From: Hypericum androsaemum
Taxonomy: Eukaryota > Streptophyta > Magnoliopsida > Malpighiales > Hypericaceae
Direction: 5' to 3'
Length of the DNA stretch: 64,000 nucleotides
Assembly (NCBI GenBank): GCA_963995505.1
Contig: OZ023180.1
Location: 13,096,689 to 13,160,688 of the forward strand
Numbering within the stretch: the first letter of the stretch is position 1; the number at the start of each line of letters is the position of its first letter. Shown one piece after another: positions 44,748 to 56,789 of the stretch. The notes under the pieces were generated by a model. That model did no database searches. It saw only the letters and a list, made by a program, of their open reading frames with translations, and was not told the origin of the DNA. A program made the position numbers and the translations under genes.

Positions 44748-47126
44748 TGTAATACCCTAGTCCTTTAATAATATTTGTCCGACTTAAGTAAAGTATACTT
44801 AGTTGTAATGACATATTGGATTTGTATTTGGATTAAGATTGCTATATAAATATAGTGCCACTAATAGTTGGAAGGAATGCATTTGATATCTTGAACTACC
44901 TCAGATATGCTACGATAAATTGAACATAACTTCTTTATTCGGGTTCAAAGGAGATGATTCAAAATGGTGTTGAAAGGTAAGATCTGGATTTATAAGCTTT
45001 GAAAGATATTGACTTTGTCATGTTACCAATTTGGATCAAGCCTAGCAAGTGGATAAATAATACATTGTGTTGTCGGCTCTTGAACAGCTTCGGTTGGACT
45101 TCTCGGTCTTTATTTCAACAAGAATTTAAGTTCCTATGCTTTTATGAAGTGTGTATAGACATGATTTAGTCTTCTAAGGATTCTAGATCAATCTCAACAA
45201 AGCCTACATAAATAATTCTCAAGTGTTATGAAGTTAGTTGGTTAAGTTTGGACAGCATTGACACGTGTTCGGTAAATCAGACACATTTTTCTCAATTTTG
45301 CTCCAAATAGTACAAGTAAATATGATCCTAAAACTAGACACATAGATCTACAATTGAGTAGAAAATCATTTCGGATAAAAAGTAATGTAGGTTGGTGAAA
45401 AATGGGACTCAAGGTGTTGCATCCTGATTGGACCCCATGGAAAAGCCATTCAATCACCCTTTACCACTTGGAAACTTGTTAGAATTAGTTGAGGACGTGA
45501 GTCATGCTGAATGGTGACTCACCTACACTATTTTAGGACTCAGAAAATTAAAGGAAGAGGCAAGAAACTCTGGAGATAAGCCACAAAATGAAAGAGAAGA
45601 AAAAGAAGAGAGAGATAGAAGAAAGAGAAAGAAGTAGGTCAATAAAGAATAGTTCGGTAAGTAGGTTTCCGCTACAATTTTGAATTTACAATCCTCTCAA
45701 AGGTTGTAGAGGACTCAACGAGCTTTTCAACCGTATATTATATGTCCTATTTGGATTAAGGAATCAATGAGAAATTAGTTTTGAATGGCAGACTAATAAC
45801 TGGAGTAGACAAGTAAGCTGGTGGACAAAGAAGTGTTCGGTAAGTATCTTTTGGCTTAGAATTGGACTTCCATGTCTTCATAAGAGTTGTATAGGACTTC
45901 ATGAGATTTCTAACCATATATGATTGGTCAAAATTCGATAAAGAAATTGACCTGGAATGTATTTTGAACTATGGACTGTTTGTTGGAGTATACAGTCAAG
46001 ATGGTATAAGAAGTTCTTGGTACGTATATTTGGACTCCGAATTGAACTTTACTGCCTTCATATAGTTTGTAGAGGACTTAAATAAATTTCTAATGATATA
46101 TCATATGCTCTGTTTGGATTAAGGAATCATTATCAAACCTTAGTTGAGCTACAGACTGACTTTCAGGTTTCAAAATTGAGGTGGTTCAAGAGTAACAACT
46201 TGGTAAGTAATTTCTTTAGACTTCTATGTTGATTTTTGGACTCGATGTGATCATGAAATAATAGAGCAGTGGTATATTGATGAAGATATGTACTTAGTTT
46301 TGTGTGATATTGAGTTATAAGGGCTACTTACCAAAGTTAGTATGAATGGCCTTACCTTGTGCTCGGTGTGTGTTCGATTGGCCAAAACAGATCTTTTTAT
46401 GAAATTATGATCACAAAAAATTATTGTACATGATGGTAAGTTAATAATGGACCAGTGACTGAAAGGATGCAAGCGACTTTGATGAACTTAAGTTATTTCT
46501 GATGTTGGTTGTCGATTGTGCCAAAGTTGGTTATTTTTAAGTGTTGGAAGTGATTTGCTTGGGAAAGTGAGAAGCTGACCTCACTTTGTGATTGGAAATA
46601 TTTATACAGAGTATGTGAAGCTTCCACAAGGTTCTTGGTGGAAGAAATAAGCTTGGGAAGAAGGGTGGACGAAGGTACAAAGTGAAAGTAGAATTGAATT
46701 GGGAATGAGCATATAGATCATGACAGCTTTGGTTTGTTTGGTACATGTGCATGTTTCAGACTTAAGTATGTGCGTCTCATGCATATGGGTGTTGTTTATG
46801 AATTCGTCTTGTTCATATGTGTTATGTTTGGTCTTACTTGGGTCAGATTGGTGAAATGTGTGGCATATGTGTGTGGCCAGCTAGAAAACATGTGTTTCTT
46901 AGCTTGGGGCTACTTTGATATGTATGTGAATATGTGACCAATATGTTTTGGTCTATGTGAATTTTGGTATGTTTGGTATGTTGTTTGTGGATGGCGGATG
47001 ATGAGGTCTACCCGTGACCAACCGGGGCTGTTGGCATATATGCACATATACTGAGGATACAAGGATTCAGAATGATATGATATGTTTGGCCGGCGGGTTG
47101 GTTTCTGATGGCGCCTTTAAGACATA
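44748..47126 (+). repeat. Chromovirus-type LTR (plus), 3' end missing
   Basis: It starts TGTAATACCCTAGTCC at 44748, the same start as the minus copy ending at 48629. It runs through GAAAGAGAAAGAAG-rich sequence (45595-45640) and the block shared with 1204-1325. It breaks at about 47126 against an inverted copy. It contains short repeated phrases GGTAAGTA...TTTGGACT (45655, 45838, 46020, 46200) spaced about 180 bp apart. Confidence 0.8.
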
Positions 47127-47132
47127 TTCTCT

Positions 47133-48629
47133 AGCTGGCCACACACAAATACCACATGACACCAACCAATCCAAATATGACCAAGCATAAAACATATGCA
47201 CATGACCACTTCATAGAAAAAATTCATATGCATAAGACGCACATATTTAAGGTCTAAAACATGCACATTTACCACATAAACAAAACTTGTCATGATTTAT
47301 ATGCTTACATAATTGAAGACCATTCGTTGAATGTCCATTCTCCAATTCCATTCTCCTTTCACTTTTGACCTTCATTTAACCATTCTTTCCAAGATTGTTT
47401 CTGCTACAAACCACCTTCAAGGAAACTTCATATACTCTGTATAACAATTCCATTTACAAAATAAGACTAGTTCCTGACTTCCCTAACCAAGTTACATATT
47501 GAGCACCCGATAAGCTCAATCACTTCTAACTTTGGTAAATATCACATATAACCTGATATCACACCAAAACTGAATCATTTATTCACTAAACTTAAACTCT
47601 CCTGTATGTTCTTGATAACTCAGAGTCCAAAACTCAACTTAGAATCCTAAAGAATCAACTTACTGAGCCTTTACTCTTGAACCTCGCTCAATCCTGAACG
47701 ATAGTTAGTCTATTTTTCAACTGAGCTTTGAGGACGATTCCTTCATCCAAACATGGCATATAATATCGTTTTTGAAACATAATAAAGTCCTCTAGAATCT
47801 GTATGAAGACACCAAAGTCCAATTCTGAGTCAAAATTGACTTACCAAACTTTTTTTTCCACTAGCTTAATTGTATGCTCTAGTAGTTTGTTTGTCATTCA
47901 AAAATAATTTCACGCTGATTCTTTATCCAAATTGGACATGTAAAATATGCTTAGAAAGGATGCAGTACATTGTGCCCCATTTTTCACCTACTTCTGTTGC
48001 TTTTTGTCCAAATCTATTTTTATATAAATTGTAGGTCTATGTTTCTATGTTCCAAATCATACTCACTTAATCCGTTTGGAGAAATATTGAGTTTGTTATG
48101 CCCATTTTACCTAATAGGTATCAGTGCTGTCCAAACTTGTCTAACTAACTTCATAACACTTGAGAATTATTTATGTAGGCTTTGTTGAGATTGATCTAGA
48201 ACCCTTAGAAGACTAATTCATGTCTATACACCATTCATAAAGGTGTAGGAACATGAATTCTTATTGAAATAAACACCAGGAAGTCCAACCAATGCATTTC
48301 AAGAACCGGCAACACAATGTATTTTTTATCCATATGCTAGGCTTGTTCCAAATTGCTAGCATGACAAATCCACGTCTTTCCAAATCTTATAGGTCCATAT
48401 CTTATCCTTCAATACCAGTTTGAATCATCTCCTTTGAATTCCAAATGAAGAACTTATGATTATCACAGCATATCTGAGGTTGTCTGAGATACCAAATATT
48501 TTTCTTCCAACTATCTTTGACACTCTATTTACATATCACTGTTATTCCAAAACTAATTTAATACATCAATACGACTAAGTATACTTCACTTAAGTTGGAT
48601 AAATATGATTAAAGGACTAGGATATTACA
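47133..48629 (-). repeat. 3' LTR (minus) of the chromovirus-type element, truncated
   Basis: The reverse complement begins TGTAATATCCTAGTCC at 48629 and follows the plus LTR for about 1.5 kb to 47133, where it meets the plus LTR tail to tail. The purine tract AAGGAGGGGAGAA (minus) lies at 48631-48643, marking this as the 3' LTR. Confidence 0.85.
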
Positions 48630-50348
48630 TTCTCCCCTCCTTATAAAAAGTCATCCCCAAATTTACTTGAATTGAATGTTTACTCACATTTCTATGTAAT
48701 AGGCATGACCACTTATTCCAAATATCTCTCCTATGTCTCATGTGGCCTTGCCAATTAAGTGGTCCCAACTTATCTCTAATGTTCATCACTTAATCTTGAA
48801 ATGTCAATCATAATCATAATGGTCTCAACTTTCTTGAATGTAGACAACACTAGCTCACATCATATCTTCTAAACTTTGAACAACTTAGCAAACTTAGAAT
48901 CATTACACGTTCTCTTTACTTGCAAAATATAATTTGAAATAGTTAATTTATCCATTATCACCCATATAGAATCGTAAGTCCTTTAACTATCTAGAAGCAT
49001 TCCAAATACATTCATTTGGATTTGCTCACGTTTGCATGCTACATCTCTAATATCCATATCACCAAAATATAATATACCATTTGTTCAAAGTCGCAAGCTT
49101 GGCAATCCATCATTTTCAACTTGTATCATAAGCTCACTAGTCTCTAGGTCCTTACATTGAGTTTTCATAACTCAATCTCGAAAGATAGGTCATATGTGAA
49201 CTTATGTCACAAACTTAGGCAATTCCTTAATTGTCTCAAATTCCAACTTAACTCTTACTTCACCAAATTTTTGAAATCTGAAACAAATGATCTCAAACTT
49301 CTCTTTATATGAACAATGTCTTCATGCCTTATGTGCAAAGACCATTGTTACCATCTCTAAATAATTTTATTCATACCTTTTTACTTGACCAACAAACTTA
49401 ATACCACATTCACTTAATCCACATATTCACTTAATACCACATTCTAACACAATACTGTTCTTAGCATATGCATCCTTCATTGTTATAGTAAGTATCTGTG
49501 CCTGACTTCTAACCAAACCATAACCATAATATATAGATTCCTTTGACATCTGTTGGAGTTACAATGGCATACACTCGTACATATGGCGAGGTTCTAATCA
49601 ATCATATGATATGGTCCAAGTTATAAATATGTATGAATAGATCAACTAGATATCGATATTTTGATGATGTGCTGGCCAGTTACACAATCAAAATCTACCA
49701 AAAGAAAGATTATATATATACACACACAAATGGGCCTTTCAAAGAAATTATATATACCAAATGGAATAAGAACCTTCACCAAAATTTTGAGTAATTACAA
49801 GTGATATCATCATTACCTTATTCAGCTTGCGATAATCGACGCGCAACTAAAAACTCTCATCCTTCTTCAACACAAACAACACTAGATCTCCCCACAGGAA
49901 ATACTAGGCTAAATATAACATGACATAAGCCTTGTAGTAAGTACGATCCCATAACCTAGATACCATAATCTTAATAACCAATCCATTGTCGTTTGATACG
50001 ACTATAACATACCCAAAATATGAATTAACGTCTTCCAAATCCAACATATAGATATACCATCATCTCATGATCTTCCACTCCAATTGGGCTTGATCAAATT
50101 ATCTTAGATAAACTTATTGTATGTCTTAAGAATGATAAGCAACCACCAAAGTTGCATTCAATAAATCAAAAAACTTACTTTAGGTGGTGCACTTAGTGGG
50201 GTAACACAGAAAGTCTATGGACCACGATAGAAAAAAGTGCTTGTGACTAACATATAATCACCAATGATGAATAAAGACTATGCAATATCATGCCTCAATA
50301 CATGTTAATGTATATAGATGTCAGAGTCCTTCCCTAGTAAAGCCAACA

Positions 50349-50448
50349 TCAATTGGTTATTCTCACCTATCCTTGGGCTATGATCGACTATTCTCACCCG
50401 TTGTTGGGCCATAATCGGCTATTGTCACCTGTCATTGGGCCATAATAT
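50349..50448. repeat. Tandem triplet, about 31 bp units
   Basis: Three units on the pattern TATTCTCACCYRTYSTTGGGCC + ATAATCG lie within the gypsy interior. Confidence 0.75.
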
Positions 50449-50770
50449 ATTGCTTTGCTAGGTAACCTCCAACATGTACGGTCTCTATATGTTCACATTT
50501 ATTTATCTTGGAATCTCCAAGTAACTTAAATCATGAGACAACTACCATGCCCATAACAAATTAACATCATCATCTTTTAGCAAAATAGTTCACAATAATA
50601 TGCACTAACAACTTTCATAATTTAAAGGATCTAAGTATTAGGAAGATGATCAACAATAAGACAAGATGAATCCTATATTTCGTAAAAACCCTTTAGAAAG
50701 TTGACTCAAGAATCAAAAGTTTGATCAAACCTAGAGCTCAAACCTAAAGATTAATATAGGATCACAAGTA

Positions 50771-50783
50771 GGCTCTGATACCA
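50771..50783 (-). promoter_or_regulatory. Primer-binding site, initiator tRNA-Met type
   Basis: The minus strand reads TGGTATCAGAGCC, the standard plant primer site, next to the LTR end GTGACA (50788). Confidence 0.85.
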
Positions 50784-50787
50784 AGTC

Positions 50788-51041
50788 TGTCACAACTTGA
50801 ATCCGAGATTGGTGATCGACGCTAGACCCTAACTCATTTATAACACGAAACGAGTCTAGCCAGCCCCAATCATAAATTCTAAAGTTTACAAAATGATCAA
50901 TGTCAAAATCTCAATGAAAGATTATTCTAAACATTGTCCCTAGGATCAAAATGAACATTGTAACTATGGAGCTACTAGAAAAATGAGCAAAATAGAAGCC
51001 GGTGGAAGCAAATGGACTTGACACCAAGAAAGATTTCTCTG
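50788..51041 (-). repeat. 5' LTR of the chromovirus-type element, part 1
   Basis: This is the 3' end of the LTR (minus). The same LTR continues at 58356 on the other side of the complete gag-protease element, after the duplicated GATGG. Confidence 0.85.
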
Positions 51042-51046
51042 GATGG
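51042..51046. repeat. Target duplication GATGG (left)
   Basis: GATGG here and at 58351-58355 flank the element 51047-58350 exactly; 5 bp is the usual length for gypsy integration. Confidence 0.9.
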
Positions 51047-52616
51047 TGATGAGTGTGTAAACGCTCATGATTTGTCATATGTTTCGTACGTATTTAGGCA
51101 TAATTTAAGTTATTTTTATCATGTCATGTCATGTCTTATGATTGTTTTAGTATGTTTATGTTCGGGAATGGATTTCTACTCATTGTCATAGTTTGTAGGA
51201 AATTGGAGCTCAATGAAGGTTGTTGGAGGGGTAATTTCGAGAGACCATATTGCAAGAGTCATAACTTTATTCTCGAGTATTCGATTGTATCAAATCAGAT
51301 ACCTTTGGAAAGCTTGAAGAAAGATCTACATTTCGTCTTTTATAGTCAAAGCCAAATTCGGACCAGAAGAGGGACAAAAATGGAAAATACGAAGATTCGA
51401 TGAAGTTGTGCAGCCCAACTAGCGAGGGGGAGTTAACTAGCGGCCGCCAGTGAACGTGGAAGGCCTCCCCATCACTAATGAACTAGCGGCCGCTAGTGAG
51501 GGGAAATAGAATGTTGATTGAAGATGCAACTAGCGGCCGCAAGTCAACTAGCGGCCGCAAGTTGCCCGATGTCAGCTTATTTCGGACGTCGTATTTAGTT
51601 AGAAATTCGACTCGTTTAAGAAGTATTCGACTCCTGGCCTCATATTTTTAGGACCATAATTATATTATTACTTGGCTAGCAAGACTTCTAGTTTAGGTTA
51701 AACCTCCTCTAGGTTTTCCTATTTTTCATGTTAGACTTTTGGCTATATATAGGCCTTAGTCTCCTAGGTTTAGGGGGATTACTACTTGCATAATTGAGAA
51801 CCGCCTTTAGAGCTTAATAAAGGGACAATTTCAGTTAGCACTGGGAAAGGATTGGCAAGGCTTGACCATCACAACTAATCTTTCTCTATCTCTACCTTTA
51901 TGTTAATTGCTATCATGTTCTTCGTTAATCTATTGTGCTTTGTTAACATGCTTAGCGAGTAGTTCTCTTGCGAGTGCGATGCTCTAATTATGTGATTACT
52001 CATCTATGTTAGCTATGGTTTGATTATCTTTCGTAGTAGTTATCAATTGATGATCTTAATGCTTAATCTAACTTGATCACTTAGATTATGATTTTAGTTG
52101 ATAATAATGGACCGAAAGGCATTAGAATCAACGGAAGAGTCAATTGACATGTCTTAAGGTATTAGTGAGGAATCTTGATACTAAGGGATAACCCGATAGG
52201 AGTTAACTTCATAATTGAGTTTAGTTTAATTCTTGATGTAATTAATGAGCGGAAGCATTGATTAGTAATCATGAACTACTCTAGCTTAGTTTTGTCATCC
52301 TAATGAGCGAAAGCATTAGGGAGATGCATTAGAACACTCCGAGTACTAGTTAGAACTTCATAAAAACCATATTCTCGACATAGGTGGGTAGTCCATAAGG
52401 GTATCGTGCTCGTTTATCTCCATTGATTTACAACTCGTCTTTTATTTGCATTTCCGATCTACTTTTATTTACTTTACAATCTTTACAATCTTTTAATTCT
52501 CTCGCTTCACATAATTATTTGCATCGATTTCGTGTTCAACCCTCAGTTCGAAACCCTACTTACTCACTATACTATTTGATTGTGCGTTTAATTGCTTATC
52601 AATTTTGCGTACATCA
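51047..52616 (+). repeat. 5' LTR of the gag-protease element
   Basis: It starts TGATGAGTGTGTAAACGCTC and ends TTGCGTACATCA. TATATATA at 51744-51751 is the likely TATA box. It carries four GCGGCCGC octamers within 51440-51558. It differs from the 3' LTR at scattered bases and small gaps, so the insertion is not very recent. Confidence 0.95.
51440..51558. promoter_or_regulatory. Palindrome cluster in the LTR (4 x GCGGCCGC)
   Basis: GCGGCCGC occurs at 51440, 51486, 51533 and 51551, each within ACTAGCGGCCGC; the second is a perfect 16-bp palindrome ACTAGCGGCCGCTAGT. In the 3' LTR two remain intact (57183, 57229) and two are mutated. The related LTR at 28893 has GCGATCGC cores at the same relative place. 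It lies about 200-300 bp upstream of the TATA box, where regulatory sites would be. Function unknown. Confidence 0.6.
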
Positions 52617-52619
52617 AAT

Positions 52620-52637
52620 TGGCGCCGTCGACACGGA
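52620..52637 (+). promoter_or_regulatory. Primer-binding site, tRNA-Asp type
   Basis: TGGCGCCGTCGACACGGA follows the LTR end by 3 bases. Its first nine bases match the TGGCGCCGT start of the Athila-type site complementary to tRNA-Asp; the rest has changed. Confidence 0.75.
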
Positions 52638-52730
52638 ACTGAGATTTTAGGACATAAACTCAATAGCACTTGGTTTTTTGTGGCAAACTTGCTGATTTCG
52701 TGTGATTTCTGTTTCAGGATTCTCTAGTGT

Positions 52731-55002
52731 ATGCCAAGAACTTGGAGTGAAGGACTAGACCTTGACACAGACACGATGCTTGAGATTGACATCGGAGTAC
52801 TCGAAAGGATAATTAGGCGTGAAAAGAGGGACCAAGCGAGATCAATGGCACTAAATCAGGAAGATGGAGCGCTCCAAGCTATAGGAGACGTGCCACGAAG
52901 AAGGACGCTGTTGGAATCATCTGTTCCTACATGGAATGGGAATCCTAATGGTCTACAACAACCACCTGTAGGTCCCTACTCTTTCCAGATTCCAGCAGCG
53001 ATTGTCGGACGTCTACAAAACTCAGTCCAATTTGGCGGCTTACCAAGCGAAGATCCTCAAGACCATCTATCTCGATTTGAAGATATCTGCAACATCATGA
53101 AATTCCAAAATGTCAATGATGACGTCTTGAAGCTGCGCCTCTTTCACTTTTCTTTGAAAGATAGAGCTCGTGTTTGGTACAACAAGTTGAAAGGAGAGAC
53201 GATTCAAAGTTGGAATGATCTGGCCCATGCTTTCCTCTGAAAGTTCTTTTCTATGGCCAAGTCAGCCAAACTCTTGCAAGAAATCAACACATTTATCCAA
53301 GGAGATGGGGAAAGCATTTATGAGGCTTGGGAGCGGTTCACGGATCTCCAAAGTGCCTTTCCTCAATATGGTATAACTCAAGACAACCTCATGAAAATCT
53401 TCTACAATGGGTTAGATGGCCCATTCTGTGACCATATTGATGCCTCCTCTCAAGGAGTGTTCTTGAGGAAGACTACTGATGAAGCTGCTCGCTTAATGGA
53501 GGAAATGGCTGAAGTCAATGGTATGTGGCAAAAAAAACGTGATAGGCAACCACGTAAGGAAGCAGCCCGAGGAGTACTTACAGTAAATGCCAACATGAAG
53601 CTCGAAGCTCAAATAGAAGCACTTACCAAAAGACTTGACAAGTTGACCAAGGACAAGGAACAGGCAGCTGTGGTGCAAGATACTTGTCAGGTTTGCAAAG
53701 GGGCACATCCCACAACTGACTGTCCAATGTTGGAAGAGATCCATGCCATTGCTGATAGAACACCACCAGGAATGGGCTACTCACAATAAGCTAATGCTCA
53801 GCCAAATTTCTCTCGATTTGGTCAGCAAGCACACAACACTAATGCCCAGCAAGACTCTAGGAAACCATATTTGTGCGAGCAAGTCAAAGAAATGGGTGAC
53901 AAGATTGATAAGTTAGTGGGGGTAGTCCAGCAGTCCATCCAACAACAAAGTATAACTGTGCAGCGGCTGGATCGTTGTGAAGCACGTCAACAAGAGTTTG
54001 AGACATACCTAAAGGGGCAAGCCATGCAACTCAAGAAGATGGAGATCAAACTCAAAAATTTGGCTGCAGCAAACACTCAAAGGGAAATAGGTGCTCTACC
54101 CAGCAACACCGAGTCGAACCTACGAGGACAGGTGATGGCCATCACAGTGAGGAGTATGGACGAGGATGATGAACCATATATTCCTCCACCACCTTATGTC
54201 CCTCCACCTCCATTCCCGCAAAGACTCTGGCAAAAGTCACCACTTGAGAACAAATTCTCTTCAAAAGAATGTGCCGAACCGATCAAGCCAGCCATAGAGG
54301 AGGAGGTAGTTACTGAGAAAAAGGAGCAACCAGCCTTTATCAGTGCAAAAAAGGATTCTTATGTTCCTCCACCATCACCTCAACAATTTAAGAAAGCAGC
54401 AGTGATCGATGAGAAGGCCCTTGAATTCATAGAGACAATGGAAGAAATTCAAAGCCATGTCTCTTTCTTGGAGATCTTAGATAAAAGGCCACAATATGCA
54501 GAGTTCCTGAAGGAAATCATCGCAAGGAAGAAGAGGCGGAATGATGGCAAAGACGACCCCTTTGGTAGAAAATGACATACCACCAAAACTAAAAGATCCA
54601 GGGAGTTTCACTATTCCTTGTACTATTGACGGTGTTCAGTTTCCACATTGTTTATGTGATTTGGGTGCCAATATTAATCCTATGCCTTTGGCTACTTTCA
54701 GGAAACTTAATTTAGGAGATATCAAACCTACATCTATGATGATAGAGCTTGCAGATCACACTAAGAAGAAACCACATGGAATTGTGGAAGATGTGCATAT
54801 CAAAGTCGACAAGTCTCTTATACCCGTAGACTTTGTAGTGCTGGACTACGTTGTAGATGCAAGTTGTCCATTAATTCTAGGACGTCCATTCCTCAACACT
54901 TGTCATGCAATGGTAGATGTTCACAAGGGCAAGTTACTTCTCTGCATAGGCCCAGATGAAATAGAGTTCCAAGTAACCGATAAGCGCCTCCATCCACCAT
55001 AG
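52731..55002 (+). pseudogene. Gag-protease polyprotein, two stops and one shift
   Basis: From ATG 52731 the gag reads TLLESSVPTWNG, FGGLPSEDPQDHLSRFEDIC and FHFSLKDRARVWYNKL, a TGA at 53238-53240, KFFSMAKSAKLLQEI, FTDLQSAFPQYGI and a zinc knuckle CQVCKGAHPTTDCP (about 53685). A TAA at 53787-53789 lies in the same frame. A coiled-coil, Gln-rich and then Pro-rich (PPPPYVPPP) region runs to 54575. A +1 change near 54541-54575 leads into the protease: LKDPGSFTIPCTIDG, DLGANINPMPLATF (active Asp with Gly-Ala), LILGRPFL and the end DKRLHPP. With three lesions it cannot make the whole protein. The retrotransposon gag domain (PF03732) lies at roughly residues 90-240. Confidence 0.9.
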
Positions 55003-56789
55003 TGCCAAAGGGAGTAACAAAGTTAAGCTAACGACTCTAAATTAGCACGTTTAGTATTTAATTTTTCTTTATGTTTGTATTTGCTTCAGTATTGTTATTT
55101 TGATTCAATATTTTAATGGTCTTAGCAGGAGCTTCAGAACAGAGAAAAATTGAGTTGCAGCAGAATTCGCCAGTCCAAACACAAACTTTGTTGTGCAAAA
55201 AGGCAGTTAGAGCAAAACTCCACCAACTTTCCCCACCGCCTCCCACCGAGGATTGACGGGCAGTACCAATCCCTTCCCTTTCTTATTGTTTGCTATCGTA
55301 GTGTCTGTTATGTCCTTGTGGTCTTTGTTTCTATGCTGTGCTGTTTGCTTGTGTCCCCTACATTGAGGACAATGTGTTTAATAAGTGTGGCCCCAACGTG
55401 CGGTTTCATTTTGGTTTGGCATATGTGATCGAGTCTAGATCTGAATTTAGGATTGTGTTTGTGATTGAAGTGGTGTATTTGAAGCAAATGATGAATCTCC
55501 CCCTTGAATTTTTGAACTTTTGTTAGAAGTTAAACCTTATAATGTGTTAGGAATCAAGTTTGAGTACGATGAGTAGGAACGTGTAGGAACAACACCCTTG
55601 GTTGTTTAGGTTAGTGGTTGCACTTGGTAGATTATACTAGCAGCATTGATGAGTGACCTTGTGAGATTTTAGAGCCGCAGGAGGAGACAACCATCTTCGT
55701 ATACATGAGGTGCCCACATTGCTCCGGTCATCGGGTTTCATGCCATCACTTGGTACCATTTTGGTGGTGTAGGTGTAACTGACAGGACGGGGGCCATCTT
55801 TGATATTGAGCCTAGAGCCTTAGAGCCGAAAACCCTTTATATCCTTTGTTTAAACCCATTGAGCTTGAACTTTTTCTTTGAAATATTATATGTAAGCCAA
55901 TATGTAAGCCCTATATCCACAATCTTACCACATTTGATCACTTTGGTCCGAGGATGCATTAGGTCTTAATCTTTGGGGTATTATTGTAAGGGTTCATTTG
56001 ATAGAATAGCTCGGGAATAAACAATGGGAAAATGGGTAGAAATGAGACCAACAAAGAAGTCGAGACCAGTTGCCTTTGATGTGTAATGTGATGAATTTCA
56101 TATGATTGAGGAAGGTTGTGAAAAATAAAAAAAGAAAGAAAAAAGAAAAGTGAAGGAAAAGAAGAAGAAGAAAAAAGTGATAAAGTGATAAAAAGGGAAT
56201 GTTAAAGTTAGAAATGGAACAAATGTTGAATGATGGAAAGTAGAAAGTTTGGAAAGAGGTTGGAAGGCGAATAAATGGCACGGCTCGAGCTATGTGGTCA
56301 ATAGGATTTGGGTGTAATCTTGGGATGAGTGCATATTAGATATAGTGTGAGGTATTTAGAGTAGATGAGAGCTAGAAAAATTTTCTGAGCTCCTCGGCCG
56401 AGTGGTTTAGCTACCTCCCATATATATTATCCTCACCTGACCCTAACCCCATTACAACCCCATGAAAAGTCCCCTTGATCATGAGCCCCACATTTATCGA
56501 GGCACCACTGAGTGAGATGTATGAAACTTTGAGTGATAGGTAGTTGACTACTCATATATGTGAGCTTAAATTTCTGAAACCTCTGAGTGGTCAACCTTCT
56601 AGTGTAATCTACTAAGTGCAAAAATTGGGTTAAACCATCAAAGATGCGGTGTCTACACGTTCTTACTCCTTGTGCTCAGGTAAGTGAACTACTTGGTTGT
56701 GGGGTGGTGTTTTAATAAGAGTTTGAAAGTTTGGGTGTGTGTCTGATGCGCCTTACTTGAGGACAAGCAAGGAAATAAGTGTGGGGGTG
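55003..56789 (+). other. Non-coding 3' interior and purine tract
   Basis: Same region as 27290-28892. It contains an A-rich run (56120-56180) and several conserved blocks (GGTCCGAGGATGCATTAGGT, TTGATCATGAGCCCCACATT). It ends GGAAATAAGTGTGGGGGTG (56771-56789), the polypurine tract. Conservation of a long untranslated 3' interior across three elements suggests a packaging or RNA-structure role, but this is inference. Confidence 0.7.

Larger units (their letters stand above)
48630..50787 (-). pseudogene. Chromovirus-type gypsy interior, mostly deleted
   Basis: Only about 2.2 kb remains where about 5 kb or more is normal. A reverse-transcriptase phrase is readable on the minus strand at 49808-49883: LVLFVLKKDESF, stop, LRVDYRKLNKV, matching the family phrase VLFVKKKDGSxRxCIDYRxLNKVT. 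The primer-binding site TGGTATCAGAGC (initiator tRNA-Met type) is at 50771-50783, four bases inside the 5' LTR end. Gag, integrase and chromodomain could not be read. A 31-bp tandem triplet lies at 50349-50448. Clade is probably Tekay/Del. Confidence 0.75.
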
